Positions 1 to 8,126 of a stretch of 64,000 nucleotides of DNA are shown here, one piece after another (position 1 is the stretch's first letter; the number at the start of each line of letters is the position of its first letter). Origin of the DNA: Cryobacterium psychrophilum (GTDB taxonomy: Bacteria; Actinomycetota; Actinomycetes; Actinomycetales; Microbacteriaceae); NCBI RefSeq assembly GCF_004365915.1, contig NZ_SODI01000001.1, positions 620,001 through 684,000 on the forward strand, read 5' to 3'. A model generated the notes under the pieces. The model saw nothing but the letters and a program-made list of their open reading frames with translations, did no database searches and was not told the DNA's origin. Position numbers and translations under genes: made by a program.

Positions 1-422
1 CTAGGGCCGAAGTGACGCATGACGCTGCCTACGCCCATTGCTTGGATCTGCCGCTTGAACGTTGGTGCGGTCAGCACAAAGGGAATGAAGCGCTGGCAAA
101 GTCGGCCATCTCGTGCTCTGAATCCGATTATTCCGGTGTATGGAACGGCTCCGACCGCGGCATGATCCACGGTCGCGACCTCGCCAAGCGAAGCGGAAGA
201 GCTCAACAGGACCTCACCAAGTGCGAGCCTGAACTGGGACCATCGGGTTGACACGAGTTCCGGATCAAGAAAATTGCAGCCTTTAAGCAACCCCGCACCC
301 TCCTTGAGACCAGCCAAGCGGATGAGCGGTACGCCTTGCGCATGGAAGTCCTTCGCAAGCACGCCTGGCCCTTCACGAAACGTCATCAGTTCGGCCAGTG
401 GGAGCGTTATCCACTCAGACAT
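1..422 (-). CDS. hsdS: Type I restriction-modification specificity subunit HsdS (partial, N-terminal 140 residues)
   Basis: Reading the minus strand from the ATG at 422 gives an uninterrupted frame to the window edge, starting MSEWITLPLAELMTFREGPG. Further in it has the first target-recognition-domain pattern of HsdS: a line resembling 'IRLAGLKEG..L', then 'GEVLLSSSASLGEVATV', then 'IIGFRARDG' and a 'RFIPFVL...FKRQIQAMGVG' helix. HsdS reads the bipartite target sequence and docks two HsdM copies. The start overlaps the hsdM stop by 8 bases (ATGTCTGA), as expected for translational coupling. The rest of the gene and any hsdR lie outside the window, so whether the system restricts cannot be judged here. 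The TRD is probably variable and its target cannot be predicted. Confidence 0.88.
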   Translation of the reverse strand, partial: MSEWITLPLAELMTFREGPGVLAKDFHAQGVPLIRLAGLKEGAGLLKGCNFLDPELVSTRWSQFRLALGEVLLSSSASLGEVATVDHAAVGAVPYTGIIGFRARDGRLCQRFIPFVLTAPTFKRQIQAMGVGSVMRHFGP

Positions 423-2034
423 AGACCCGGCCCAACTGATCGCGAACGACATCCGCTAGGCGCTCAGACCCCTCGAACTGAGCGAAGAGCTCCGTGCGCA
501 AACGCAGGATCTTTTCCTCGATCGGCTCACCGTCGTCTTCGACGTCGACCGCCCCGACGTAGCGGCCAGGGGTGAGTGCGTATTCAGCGGCTTTGACATC
601 TGCCAGCGACGCGGAATATGCAAAGCCGAGCTGGTCTGAATACGAAGGTGCATCATCTAACGCCGAAGGAGTCCCCCGCCACGCGTGATACGTGCCGGCG
701 ATCTTGGCGATGTCGTCGTCGGACAACGCGCGCTCAGCCCGGTCGATCATGTGGCCGAGATTGCTGGCGTCAATGAAGAGCACCTGGCCGGTGCGGTCGA
801 TGCTGCCATGCTCGCCAGCCGACTTGTCCTTGGCGAAGAACCAGGTGCAGACCGGGATACCGGTGCTGCGGAACAGCTGCGTGGGCAGAGCGATCATGCA
901 GGAGACAAGGTCCGCCTCAACCAGCTGGGCACGGATCTCACCCTCACCGCTCGAGTTCGACGACATCGAGCCGTTCGCCATCACCACGCCGGCGCTGCCA
1001 CCGGGTGCGAGCTTGGAGATGATGTGCTGGATCCAGGCGTAGTTAGCGTTGCCGGCCGGGGGCACTCCGTACTTCCAACGCGGGTCGCTCTCGCTGCGGG
1101 CCCAGTCCTTGATGTTGAAGGGCGGGTTGGCGAGCACGTAGTCGGCCTGCAGCTCGGGGTGCTGGTCTCGGGCGAAGGTGTCGCCCCAGCGGCTGGCGAG
1201 GTTGCCGTTCAGCCCGTGGATGGCGAGGTTCATCTTGGCCATCCGCCAGGTTCGCTCGTTCATCTCCTGCCCGTAGACGGAGATGTTCGACCCCTCCTTC
1301 TGGTGCGACTCGAGGAACTTCTCGGTCTGCACGAACATGCCGCCCGACCCGCAGCACGGGTCGTAGACGCGGCCGTGGGTGGGTTCGAGCACCTCGACGA
1401 GCACCCGCACCACACCGGCGGGCGTGTAGAACTCGCCGCCGCGCTTGCCCTCGGCGGCCGCGAACTTCTCCAGGAAGTACTCGTAGACCTCGCCGAGGAT
1501 GTCGCGGGCCTTTGTGGCGCCGTGGCCGGTGAAGCGGGCCGAGTTGAGCAGGTCGAGCAGCTCGCCGAGGCGGCGCTGGTCGACGCCGTCGCGGTTGTAG
1601 ATGCGCGGAAGTGAACCGGCCAGAGCGGCGTTGTCGGCGGAGAGCAGGTCCATCGCCTCGTCGATGAGCAGCCCGATCGACTTCGGCGCCTCCCCCGGGG
1701 CGGCCGGCAGGCCCTTCGCGTTCTCGGCGAGGTAGGTCCAGCGGGCGCGGGCGCCCACCCAGAACACGCCACGGCCGGTGTACTCGTCGACGTCGTCGAT
1801 CAACTGGCCAATCTGGTCCTCGTTCAGGCCGTCGGCCTCCAGCTCGGTGCGGATCTGCTCACGGCGCTCATCGAACGCGTCGGACACGTACTTGAGGAAC
1901 ACCAGACCCAGGATGACGTCTTTGTACTGCGAGGCATCCATCGAGCCGCGCAGCTTGTCGGCGGCCTTCCAGAGGGTGTCCTTCAGCTCTTTCATGGTCG
2001 ACGGCAAGGCGGCGACTTTGGTCTTGGGTGCCAC
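415..2034 (-). CDS. hsdM: Type I restriction-modification DNA methyltransferase subunit HsdM
   Basis: The 539-residue protein has the full HsdM layout. An N-terminal helical HsdM_N domain (about residues 10-150) is followed by an N6-adenine methyltransferase domain with 'FYTPAGVVRVLVE', the SAM-binding 'VYDPCCGSGGMFV' motif I and the catalytic 'ANPPFNIKDW' motif IV. It transfers a methyl group from SAM to adenine in the sequence chosen by HsdS. The GTG start at 2034 shares a base with the TAG stop of the upstream gene, and the hsdS start overlaps its stop, so the three genes form one operon. Length and motifs are normal, so an active enzyme is expected. Confidence 0.95.
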   Translation of the reverse strand: MAPKTKVAALPSTMKELKDTLWKAADKLRGSMDASQYKDVILGLVFLKYVSDAFDERREQIRTELEADGLNEDQIGQLIDDVDEYTGRGVFWVGARARWTYLAENAKGLPAAPGEAPKSIGLLIDEAMDLLSADNAALAGSLPRIYNRDGVDQRRLGELLDLLNSARFTGHGATKARDILGEVYEYFLEKFAAAEGKRGGEFYTPAGVVRVLVEVLEPTHGRVYDPCCGSGGMFVQTEKFLESHQKEGSNISVYGQEMNERTWRMAKMNLAIHGLNGNLASRWGDTFARDQHPELQADYVLANPPFNIKDWARSESDPRWKYGVPPAGNANYAWIQHIISKLAPGGSAGVVMANGSMSSNSSGEGEIRAQLVEADLVSCMIALPTQLFRSTGIPVCTWFFAKDKSAGEHGSIDRTGQVLFIDASNLGHMIDRAERALSDDDIAKIAGTYHAWRGTPSALDDAPSYSDQLGFAYSASLADVKAAEYALTPGRYVGAVDVEDDGEPIEEKILRLRTELFAQFEGSERLADVVRDQLGRVYV

Positions 2035-4238
2035 TAGTTGGTTCCTTCCGATGAAGCGAATGCGTGTGAAATGTGTGAGCCGACGGTCTGGGAGACCGTG
2101 AGGCTGCCCGCGGTGACCCCCGCCATCAGCAGGGAAGTCAGCTCGTCAAGGTGGGCGAGACGTTCGTGCGCCCGTTCCTGTTCCAACCGTACCGAGGCGA
2201 GCGCGTCGGCGAGCGCAGCGCGCTGCCGGTGGTGCACCTGGCGCAGCGGCCAGCGCTGCCAGCCCCGGTGCTCGTGCGGGAGCGCCGTGATGTCTGAGGC
2301 GACAATCTCGCTGAGGAGCCCGTTCGGGTCGTCGGGGTTGATCCGCAGGATACGGGCGGGGAAGAGCACCACCGAGGTGCCTTCCCGGTCGACGATCGCG
2401 GCCGGGCGCGGCACGGTGGTGAACACCACGTCGCCGGGTTCCGTCACCCGGCCTGAGGGGTAGTCGGCGGCGAAACGCAGCCGGTCGATGCTTCGGTGAC
2501 CGAGCGCGGTGTCGCCGAGCACTTCGGCCGGGCCGATGAGACGGATGCCGCCCGTGCGCCGCCCGCCCACGGCGATGTCGTCGACGTCGAGGCGATTGCC
2601 CGGGATGTACCGGAGATGTTTGGCGGCGAGGAGCTGCTCGATCGTCTGAGGTGCGGCGGAGCCGGCGGCTGTGTGGGCGGCGGAGCCGGCGGCCGTGTGG
2701 GCGGCCGAGCCGGAGTGGCCGGAGGGGCCCGGCGCACTCGTAGATAGCCGGGCGAGCCCGCTGAGGCCGGGCGCGGCATCCGTTTCGGGGGTGAGCAGGG
2801 CAAGCAACTCGTCGACCCGAACGGCGAGCGCGGCGCCGTGTGTCTGGGGTGTGGCTGCGACGGTGCGCGCGCCGGCGACGAGCGAGCCATGGCTGGCGAG
2901 CAGGGTGCGGGTGAGTACGAAGCGCGCGAACCGGAACGCGTGGGCGCGCACGGTGCCGCGGTCGCCGAGCGTGGCGATGAGGTCGCTGATCAGGTCGTCG
3001 ATCACCGCCTCTGTGAGGGGCGTCGCGGTGAGATCGGCGACCATGGTCCAGCGGTCGGCGAGGGGAACGTGTGCGTGCGCGGCGCCGAGCACCCAGAGCG
3101 CCTGGGCCTGCTGGGGCTTGGTGGTGAGGAGCCCGGCCGGCAGGCGCACGATCGCTCGCACGCGACCCGAACGCAGCAGGGTGGAGCGCAGTTCGTCGCT
3201 CTCGCGGGAGAGGCCTGCGTCGTTGAGCACGGCCGACGGGGCGATCACCACGCCGAGCTGGTCGTTGGTCATCTGCAGCACGATCTGGTCGATCGCCGAA
3301 AGCATCTCCGCCGGCGTCATTCCCGATTGGCTCGCCGACGGCAACTGGGCGATGTGCACGGCCGTTCCCGTTACGGCGAACGCCCCGGAGTGCTGTACCT
3401 CGAGGCCTACCCGGGTGATGCCGTGCACGAGCAGCCGCCGGCGCAGGAGCCGCGCAGGGTCGCCGTCGTCGTTCGGGGTGAGCACGGTCAGGTCGCGACC
3501 CGCGTCGGCGCGGGCGTGGGCGACGGCCAGCAGGATGTCGCCGGCACTCCCGGTCGCATCGACGAACACCGGGCCCGCGTTCCCGGCATCGCTACCCTCG
3601 GTGGCGGCGAGCGCCGATGCGGCCAGCGCCAGGAGTTCGAGGGCGGGGGCGCTCAGTGCGGTGTCGCTGCGGACGGATCCGCTTCGGGTTGAGTCGCCAT
3701 GACCCTGAGCGCCGAGCCGGAACCGGTCGGCCAGGATGCGCTCGAACGCCGGGGCCTCCCCGTAGGCGGCCTCCACGAGTGCGTCGACGTAGCCGACCAG
3801 TGTCCCGCGCGCCGCACCGATGTCGTCGATCTCCCGGTAGAACAGGGCGTCGTCGGGGTCGTGCTCGTCGGCGGCATCGAGCAGATCGGCGTCGGAGAGA
3901 GCGCCGAGCGGAATGCCGAGCTGGCTGCGCAGGGCAAGCAGGGCGGTCACTGCGCGGAGGGTCGACCCCGCGGTGCCGGTCGAGTCGCCGGGGATGGCGT
4001 GAGCCGCGGTATCCATCGACGCCTCAGGGTTGTTGCCGCGGTGCGTGTCGGTGAGCCACTGGCCTACCTGGTGGGCGTCGAAGAGGTCCTGGCCGCGTCG
4101 CCGGCTCACCGGGCTCGGGAACGGGGTGTCGCTGCGGGCGGCGCGGGTGCGCCAGACCGAGACGACCGGACGCTGCACCCGGGCGAGGGCGGCGATGTCG
4201 GACATCGTCATCAGGAGCGCCGGCTCAGACGTGCTCAT
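2034..4238 (-). CDS. Methylase-like / specificity-like fusion protein with N-terminal HTH, lacking the catalytic motif
   Basis: 734 residues, first gene of the hsd operon. Residues 8-60 look like a small DNA-binding helix-turn-helix of the AlpA/MerR kind ('MSDIAALARVQRPVVSVW'). The middle resembles the methyltransferase core of HsdM: 'FVDATGSAGDILLAVA' sits where motif I belongs, but the region where NPP[FY] should appear reads 'HIAQLPSASQSG', so catalysis is unlikely. A low-complexity linker with tandem HTAAGSAA repeats (around residue 510) leads to a C-terminal part that looks like an HsdS half-TRD plus a long helix ('LRQVHHRQRAALADALASVRL'). I infer a regulatory or structural partner of the adjacent methylase, possibly self-regulating through the palindrome upstream. 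The domain split is visible; the role is inference. Confidence 0.6.
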   Translation of the reverse strand: MSTSEPALLMTMSDIAALARVQRPVVSVWRTRAARSDTPFPSPVSRRRGQDLFDAHQVGQWLTDTHRGNNPEASMDTAAHAIPGDSTGTAGSTLRAVTALLALRSQLGIPLGALSDADLLDAADEHDPDDALFYREIDDIGAARGTLVGYVDALVEAAYGEAPAFERILADRFRLGAQGHGDSTRSGSVRSDTALSAPALELLALAASALAATEGSDAGNAGPVFVDATGSAGDILLAVAHARADAGRDLTVLTPNDDGDPARLLRRRLLVHGITRVGLEVQHSGAFAVTGTAVHIAQLPSASQSGMTPAEMLSAIDQIVLQMTNDQLGVVIAPSAVLNDAGLSRESDELRSTLLRSGRVRAIVRLPAGLLTTKPQQAQALWVLGAAHAHVPLADRWTMVADLTATPLTEAVIDDLISDLIATLGDRGTVRAHAFRFARFVLTRTLLASHGSLVAGARTVAATPQTHGAALAVRVDELLALLTPETDAAPGLSGLARLSTSAPGPSGHSGSAAHTAAGSAAHTAAGSAAPQTIEQLLAAKHLRYIPGNRLDVDDIAVGGRRTGGIRLIGPAEVLGDTALGHRSIDRLRFAADYPSGRVTEPGDVVFTTVPRPAAIVDREGTSVVLFPARILRINPDDPNGLLSEIVASDITALPHEHRGWQRWPLRQVHHRQRAALADALASVRLEQERAHERLAHLDELTSLLMAGVTAGSLTVSQTVGSHISHAFASSEGTN

Positions 4239-4318
4239 TCGCGCTCCCCCTCTACCTGTCGTGTGTCTGCTCGTGTGACTTCAGGTTAGGGCAACGTCAC
4301 TCTCGTGCACCGCATTTG

Positions 4319-4338
4319 CTGATAACCCCAGTTATCAG
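4319..4338. promoter_or_regulatory. Perfect palindrome CTGATAAC-CCCA-GTTATCAG, candidate operator
   Basis: An 8+8 inverted repeat with a 4-base spacer lies 81 bases upstream of the first hsd-operon gene and upstream of the divergent membrane-protein gene. It is AT-rich against GC-rich surroundings. Its size and place suit a dimeric HTH repressor, and the first hsd-operon gene carries an N-terminal HTH. The regulatory role is inference. Confidence 0.45.
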
Positions 4339-4640
4339 TATCCAAAGATGCTCGGGTGCACAGCCGGCCCTAGCGTGACGTTGTGCCTGATCCACCCGAA
4401 GTTTCAGGCATAGGCAGGCGGCGCACGGTCACGGGGGGAACGTCCGCGCACCGCCTGCTCCCACCATCTCAGCACTCGGCGCGCAGCGCCCGGTGCACCA
4501 CGCCCGGCACTCAGCGCCTGGCCAGAACACGCACAGGAGATCACGGCCATGACATCAGAGGAGAACGGCGTTCCACGCGTCGAGACGACCGCCACGGCCG
4601 TTGCCGATCCGCCCCGGCCCCGGCCCCGGGACCGGCACCC

Positions 4641-5117
4641 ATGACGGCTGCCGCACCGGCCGCACCCGCGGCACCGCTCACGGCGATGCCGCCGGCGTTC
4701 AGCACCCGCGAACTCCGGATCGGCGCCGTAGCCCTGGGCATCGGCCTGGTCGTCGGCGTCGTCGGGTCGCTGCTCGTGGCATCCGTCGCCGGCGGTCTCG
4801 GCTCGATCGCGATGGGCAGCCCGATGACGGATGCCACGACCACCTGCGAGATCAAAGACGACCCCTGGATCACCGTGGGCGACGAGGGTCGCAGTATCTC
4901 GATGCAGAGCGAGGGCGAGGAAGCGGTCGGCGCCGACTTCGAGGATCTGGCCTGCGTGCTGCTCGAGCTCGACACCCCGGACAGTGTCATCAGCCGGATC
5001 GACAGCACCCGGGCCCTCGACGGCCGCCAGACCGGCACCTGGGACGGCTTTTCCGCATCGTGGGGTTACCACCCCGACAACGGCCTAGACATCGTGATCG
5101 AGACGGCGGCCAAGTAA
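4641..5117 (+). CDS. Membrane-anchored hypothetical protein; true start probably at 4549 with a frameshift
   Basis: From the ATG at 4641 the 158-residue product has an Ala/Pro-rich cytoplasmic leader, one membrane segment (about residues 26-51, 'IGAVALGIGLVVGVVGSLLV') and an outer domain of about 100 residues with two cysteines. I do not recognise the family. The start is doubtful. A better Shine-Dalgarno (AGGAGA) precedes an ATG at 4549, whose frame (MTSEENGVPRVETTATAV...) runs into a TGA inside a GC-rich CCCGG tract just before 4641. One missing base in that tract would fuse the two parts into a protein of about 189 residues. Either the sequence has an error or the gene is mutated. The TM2-Ltp gene follows 69 bases downstream with a similar leader and Shine-Dalgarno. 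Confidence 0.6.
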   Translation: MTAAAPAAPAAPLTAMPPAFSTRELRIGAVALGIGLVVGVVGSLLVASVAGGLGSIAMGSPMTDATTTCEIKDDPWITVGDEGRSISMQSEGEEAVGADFEDLACVLLELDTPDSVISRIDSTRALDGRQTGTWDGFSASWGYHPDNGLDIVIETAAK

Positions 5118-5186
5118 CGCACGGCAGGCCTGTCCATTACTCACCCAGCACTATTCGCACAGCACCACCCGAACAGGAGACACAGC

Positions 5187-6068
5187 ATGACTGACACCAA
5201 TCACATTTCAGCCCCGACCGGCATTCCGGCCACGCAGCAGGAGCAGCCGATCCCCCTCACTCCCCCGGCCCCGCAGCCGGGCTCCCCCGCCGGCTCGGCC
5301 GCGAGATCCGGCCCGATGCTCGTCTCGAACAAATCATTCGTGGTCACCTGGCTGTTCGCTCTGCTGCTCGGAATATTCGCAGTCGACCGCTTCTACCTCG
5401 GCAAGGTCGGCACGGGACTGCTCAAACTGTTCACCTTCGGCGGTCTGGGCGTCTGGGTGCTGGTCGACCTGATCCTGGTTCTCACCGGAGCCCAGCGTGA
5501 CAAGCAGGGACGGACGCTGGCCGGCTATGACCAGAACAAGAAGATCGCCTGGATCGTCTCCGCCGTGGTGATCGCCCTCTCGATGCTGATCTCGGGGGTG
5601 AACGCCGCGGCGAACCCGACGGATGCAACATCCGCTGCCGTGGCGCCGGTCGCCGCAGCTGACTCGGCTGAGATGACGGAACCGAAGGCAGTCGAAACGA
5701 CGGCCCCGGAGGCGGCACCGGTTGAGGAGACGAAGGCGCCCGAGCCTGTGGCCCCAGCTGTACCTGCCGAGTACAGTTCCGCGCTGGTCAAGGCCACGAG
5801 CTACTCGAAGAATATGAACATGAGCAAATCGGGACTCTACGGTCAGCTCACCTCGGAGTACGGCGAACGGTTCTCGCCGGAGGCCGCGCAGTATGGGGTG
5901 GACAACGTGCAGGCTGACTGGAACGCGAATGCTCTCGCCAAGGCGAAGTCGTACCAGGAGAACATGGCCATGTCCCCGGAATCGATTCGTGAGCAGCTCA
6001 CCAGCGAGTACGGAGAACAGTTCACCGCGGAGGAAGCCGACTTCGCAATCCAGCACCTGAACGACTAA
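5187..6068 (+). CDS. TM2-domain protein with two C-terminal Ltp (host cell surface lipoprotein-type) repeats
   Basis: 293 residues. A Pro-rich tail (1-45) precedes a TM2 domain (about 48-140): two hydrophobic segments joined by 'DRFYLGKVGTG', then a third membrane segment 'IAWIVSAVVIALSMLI'. An Ala/Pro/Glu-rich stalk leads to two tandem Ltp repeats of about 45 residues (197-243 and 244-291), each with the pattern 'A.sYs.nM.MS...l..QLTSEYGE.F..e.A..a'. The Ltp domain is known from a Streptococcus phage lipoprotein that blocks superinfection, and similar repeats occur in many Gram-positive host proteins. Here the repeats are probably displayed outside the membrane. The start follows a clear Shine-Dalgarno (AGGAG). 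A defence role is inference. Confidence 0.85.
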   Translation: MTDTNHISAPTGIPATQQEQPIPLTPPAPQPGSPAGSAARSGPMLVSNKSFVVTWLFALLLGIFAVDRFYLGKVGTGLLKLFTFGGLGVWVLVDLILVLTGAQRDKQGRTLAGYDQNKKIAWIVSAVVIALSMLISGVNAAANPTDATSAAVAPVAAADSAEMTEPKAVETTAPEAAPVEETKAPEPVAPAVPAEYSSALVKATSYSKNMNMSKSGLYGQLTSEYGERFSPEAAQYGVDNVQADWNANALAKAKSYQENMAMSPESIREQLTSEYGEQFTAEEADFAIQHLND

Positions 6069-6089
6069 CCGGTCGTTCACAGCGAGGAT

Positions 6090-6106
6090 CCCGCCCGAGG
6101 GCGGGG
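6090..6106 (+). terminator. Rho-independent terminator after the TM2-Ltp gene
   Basis: GC-rich hairpin CCCGCCC-GAG-GGCGGG followed by GTTCTCGT, starting 22 bases after the stop codon. The T-rich tail is weak. Confidence 0.6.
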
Positions 6107-6165
6107 TTCTCGTCATTCCCGGGCATGGACAGCGGCGACAGTCCTTCGCAGCTGCTCGAATGAAG

Positions 6166-7014
6166 TCATTGCGATCTCGAGCGCCCTACATTGCCACCAT
6201 CCCTGGTGATGAATTCCAGTCCAAGGGTGCGCACGTCGAGGATGGCCTGGCTGGTCGCAGATGCTGAGCCGCCTTGGTCCAGGATCACGACACGTGTCTG
6301 GAATTCCCGGTTGCCGGGCCTGTAGGTGACCAGTTCATCGACATGCCGATGGTAGTGGCCGCCGAGGTAGAGCCGGGGACGTACTTGCTGGAACCCACGA
6401 TGGAACATGGCACGTCCTTCAGCGGAGTACTTGAGGCCGGCTGGCGGCCACCCGTGGTCTGTTGCCGCCAGCCACGCATCTAGGGACGGTAGGTCCAAAG
6501 GTGCATCGTGTCCGATGAGCACGTCGGCCACTTCGTGCCCGAGCGTGATGAGGTCTGCCTCGGTGATTGACTCTTCCCCCCAGACGGAACGCCCCGGGAC
6601 CCGATGGCCGACATCGACCGAGTTGGCGCCGCCGAGGGCAGCTAGGGTGGCGCCGCTGGCAAGTACGGTCCTGTAGCCACGGGGTATGTGGACGATGTTC
6701 GGTCGGATCCAGCGCAGCCCGTCATCGGCGACCGGGAACTTGTAGAGGAGGTCGAAGTCCTCGTGATTGCCGTCAACGAACGCGAGGGTCTGGGCCGTCG
6801 TCTTGAGTCGCCTGCTCAGCTTGTCAATATCGATACCCCAGTTGTGCCCGGGCCACAGAAACCCGAAATCGCCCAGGACCACCAGGTGTTCGATGCCTCG
6901 GGCTGACATCGTTCGTGCCACGGTCAGCACGTGTTGCATGTCGCCGTGAGTATCGCCGAGGAATCCGATGCGACTCGCCGTGGACAGCGTGACGCGCCCA
7001 GTCTTAGCTGTCAC
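6166..7014 (-). CDS. Metallophosphoesterase (calcineurin-like phosphoesterase)
   Basis: 282 residues from a GTG start. All metal-binding blocks of the calcineurin-like fold are present in order: 'GFLGDTHGDM' (D, H), 'VVLGDFGF' (D), 'FVDGNHEDFD' (N, H), 'VLIGHDAP' (H) and 'YLGGHYHRHVD' (H, H). It should be a two-metal phosphoesterase; the natural substrate cannot be read from the sequence. It stands alone between the TM2-Ltp gene (convergent) and the helicase-associated-domain gene, with 172 bases upstream. Similar stand-alone enzymes occur in accessory islands and phage genomes. Confidence 0.88.
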   Translation of the reverse strand: MTAKTGRVTLSTASRIGFLGDTHGDMQHVLTVARTMSARGIEHLVVLGDFGFLWPGHNWGIDIDKLSRRLKTTAQTLAFVDGNHEDFDLLYKFPVADDGLRWIRPNIVHIPRGYRTVLASGATLAALGGANSVDVGHRVPGRSVWGEESITEADLITLGHEVADVLIGHDAPLDLPSLDAWLAATDHGWPPAGLKYSAEGRAMFHRGFQQVRPRLYLGGHYHRHVDELVTYRPGNREFQTRVVILDQGGSASATSQAILDVRTLGLEFITRDGGNVGRSRSQ

Positions 7015-7186
7015 GGTGCACTCAGCGATTTGTTCCGCGCTCGGCGATCACCGAGCGCAGAACTCCCGTTTCGGGTCGATTCAGAGCCAGCTGACACATG
7101 CCATCAGACTACGTTCGAGCTTTCCTGATGGCAGCGTCCGTGGCAACAAATGTCGATGAGTCGGTTTTTTTTTGGGCCTCTTGTTC

Positions 7187-7783
7187 TCAGCGTGGGTGGC
7201 CGATTTGCCCGGTTGTGCTCCGAAGGGCCAGGAGGACGGCCAGTTGGTCGGCTCTGTTCTTGGGCTGCACGCCTATTTGACCTTGCCGGAGTTGCCGGTT
7301 GAACCATCGGCCGAGCGCGAACTCGACCGGGTCTGCACCTTTGAGGTAGGGCGGGTTCCCAGTCAGCTGCAGGTGGTGCAGGTACGCAGCGAAGTTCTTC
7401 TGCCAGATATGCTCCTGCGGATCCCATTCAAAGGCCGGCGAGAGGTCGAGGCGGATGATCTGGTAGCGGCAGAGTGTGATTTCGAAGCGACGCTGGTACC
7501 GGGCCCATTCGCCCCGTCGGCGCTCGTCGCCGGGGAGCGTGGTGAGGTTGCGGGTGCGTTCACGCGGGGTCCGCCCGTTCTCCCGCCAGAAATCTTCATA
7601 ACCGTAGAGCGCGGAAACCCAGTTCACGGCCCACTTGCTGGCGGAGGTGCGATCGGCGTCGCCGTTCGCACCATCCTCGTCGGCTTTGGCGTAGTGGGCG
7701 GAGCGTGGGCCCAGATCTGGCTCTGCCAACCAGAGTTCCCTGGCTCTGACGTAAAGGTGTTCTCGAGGATTCGTTTCGTTCAT
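7187..7783 (-). CDS. Orphan helicase-associated (HA) domain protein
   Basis: 198 residues from an ATG with a weak ribosome-binding site. It shows two copies of the helicase-associated repeat: 'WVSALYGYEDFWRENGRTP...W.RYQRR' (about residues 54-95) and 'W...FAAYLHHLQLTGNPPY...LGRWFNRQLRQGQ' (about 127-168), each with the Trp-x(n)-Gly-x(n)-Trp spacing of the family. In actinobacteria these repeats usually sit C-terminal to a superfamily II helicase; none is here. It may be a nucleic-acid-binding remnant or an adapter. The assignment rests on the repeat pattern only. Confidence 0.65.
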   Translation of the reverse strand: MNETNPREHLYVRARELWLAEPDLGPRSAHYAKADEDGANGDADRTSASKWAVNWVSALYGYEDFWRENGRTPRERTRNLTTLPGDERRRGEWARYQRRFEITLCRYQIIRLDLSPAFEWDPQEHIWQKNFAAYLHHLQLTGNPPYLKGADPVEFALGRWFNRQLRQGQIGVQPKNRADQLAVLLALRSTTGQIGHPR

Positions 7784-8046
7784 AGGTAGCCCGTCGTGGC
7801 CGCCCGGATGGCAGCCTCAACGAGCTCATGCGCGGCAACAGCGCGGACAACGCGTATTCAGATGCGGGATCAGCGAACTTTGTCACTGAAGCGGTGGATG
7901 AACGCCGAATTCTTTCTACTGTTGTGCCGTGCAGTCGTGTCAGGCCGTTGGATTACACACGACGTGTCCCCGGAGATCCTTCGGACTAGCAGCTGCCGGC
8001 TGCGCTCTGTGGCCGCGGCACTCAGCGCTGACGACCACGAGTAAGA
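7784..8046. other. Non-coding or degenerate stretch with a possible short ORF remnant
   Basis: No convincing complete gene. On the plus strand, frame 7828-7989 reads 53 residues from ATG (MRGNSADNAYSDAGSANFVT...) that look protein-like up to about residue 30. A stop lies shortly before it in frame and no Shine-Dalgarno is visible, so it may be the tail of a decayed gene. It marks the left edge of the accessory block that follows. Confidence 0.35.
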
Positions 8047-8076
8047 AGTCGCTCCTGAGATTACTCAGGAGCGACT
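8047..8076. terminator. 13-bp hairpin with ATTA loop, likely bidirectional terminator (copy 1 of 2)
   Basis: Stem AGTCGCTCCTGAG / CTCAGGAGCGACT with a 4-base loop, followed by TTTCTT on the plus strand and CTTCTT on the minus strand. It lies 50 bases past the stop of the antitoxin-like gene on the minus strand. The same core stem recurs at 13,721-13,754. Confidence 0.7.
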
Positions 8077-8126
8077 TTCTTCTGTCGTGAGCAGGACCGT
8101 GCGGTTGCCTGTCGGCTCCGGCCTCG

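Noticed and set aside
7796-8044. 82-codon plus-strand frame starting at GTG
   Set aside because: Arg/Ser-rich composition of a shadow frame, no Shine-Dalgarno, and it ends in the terminator hairpin.
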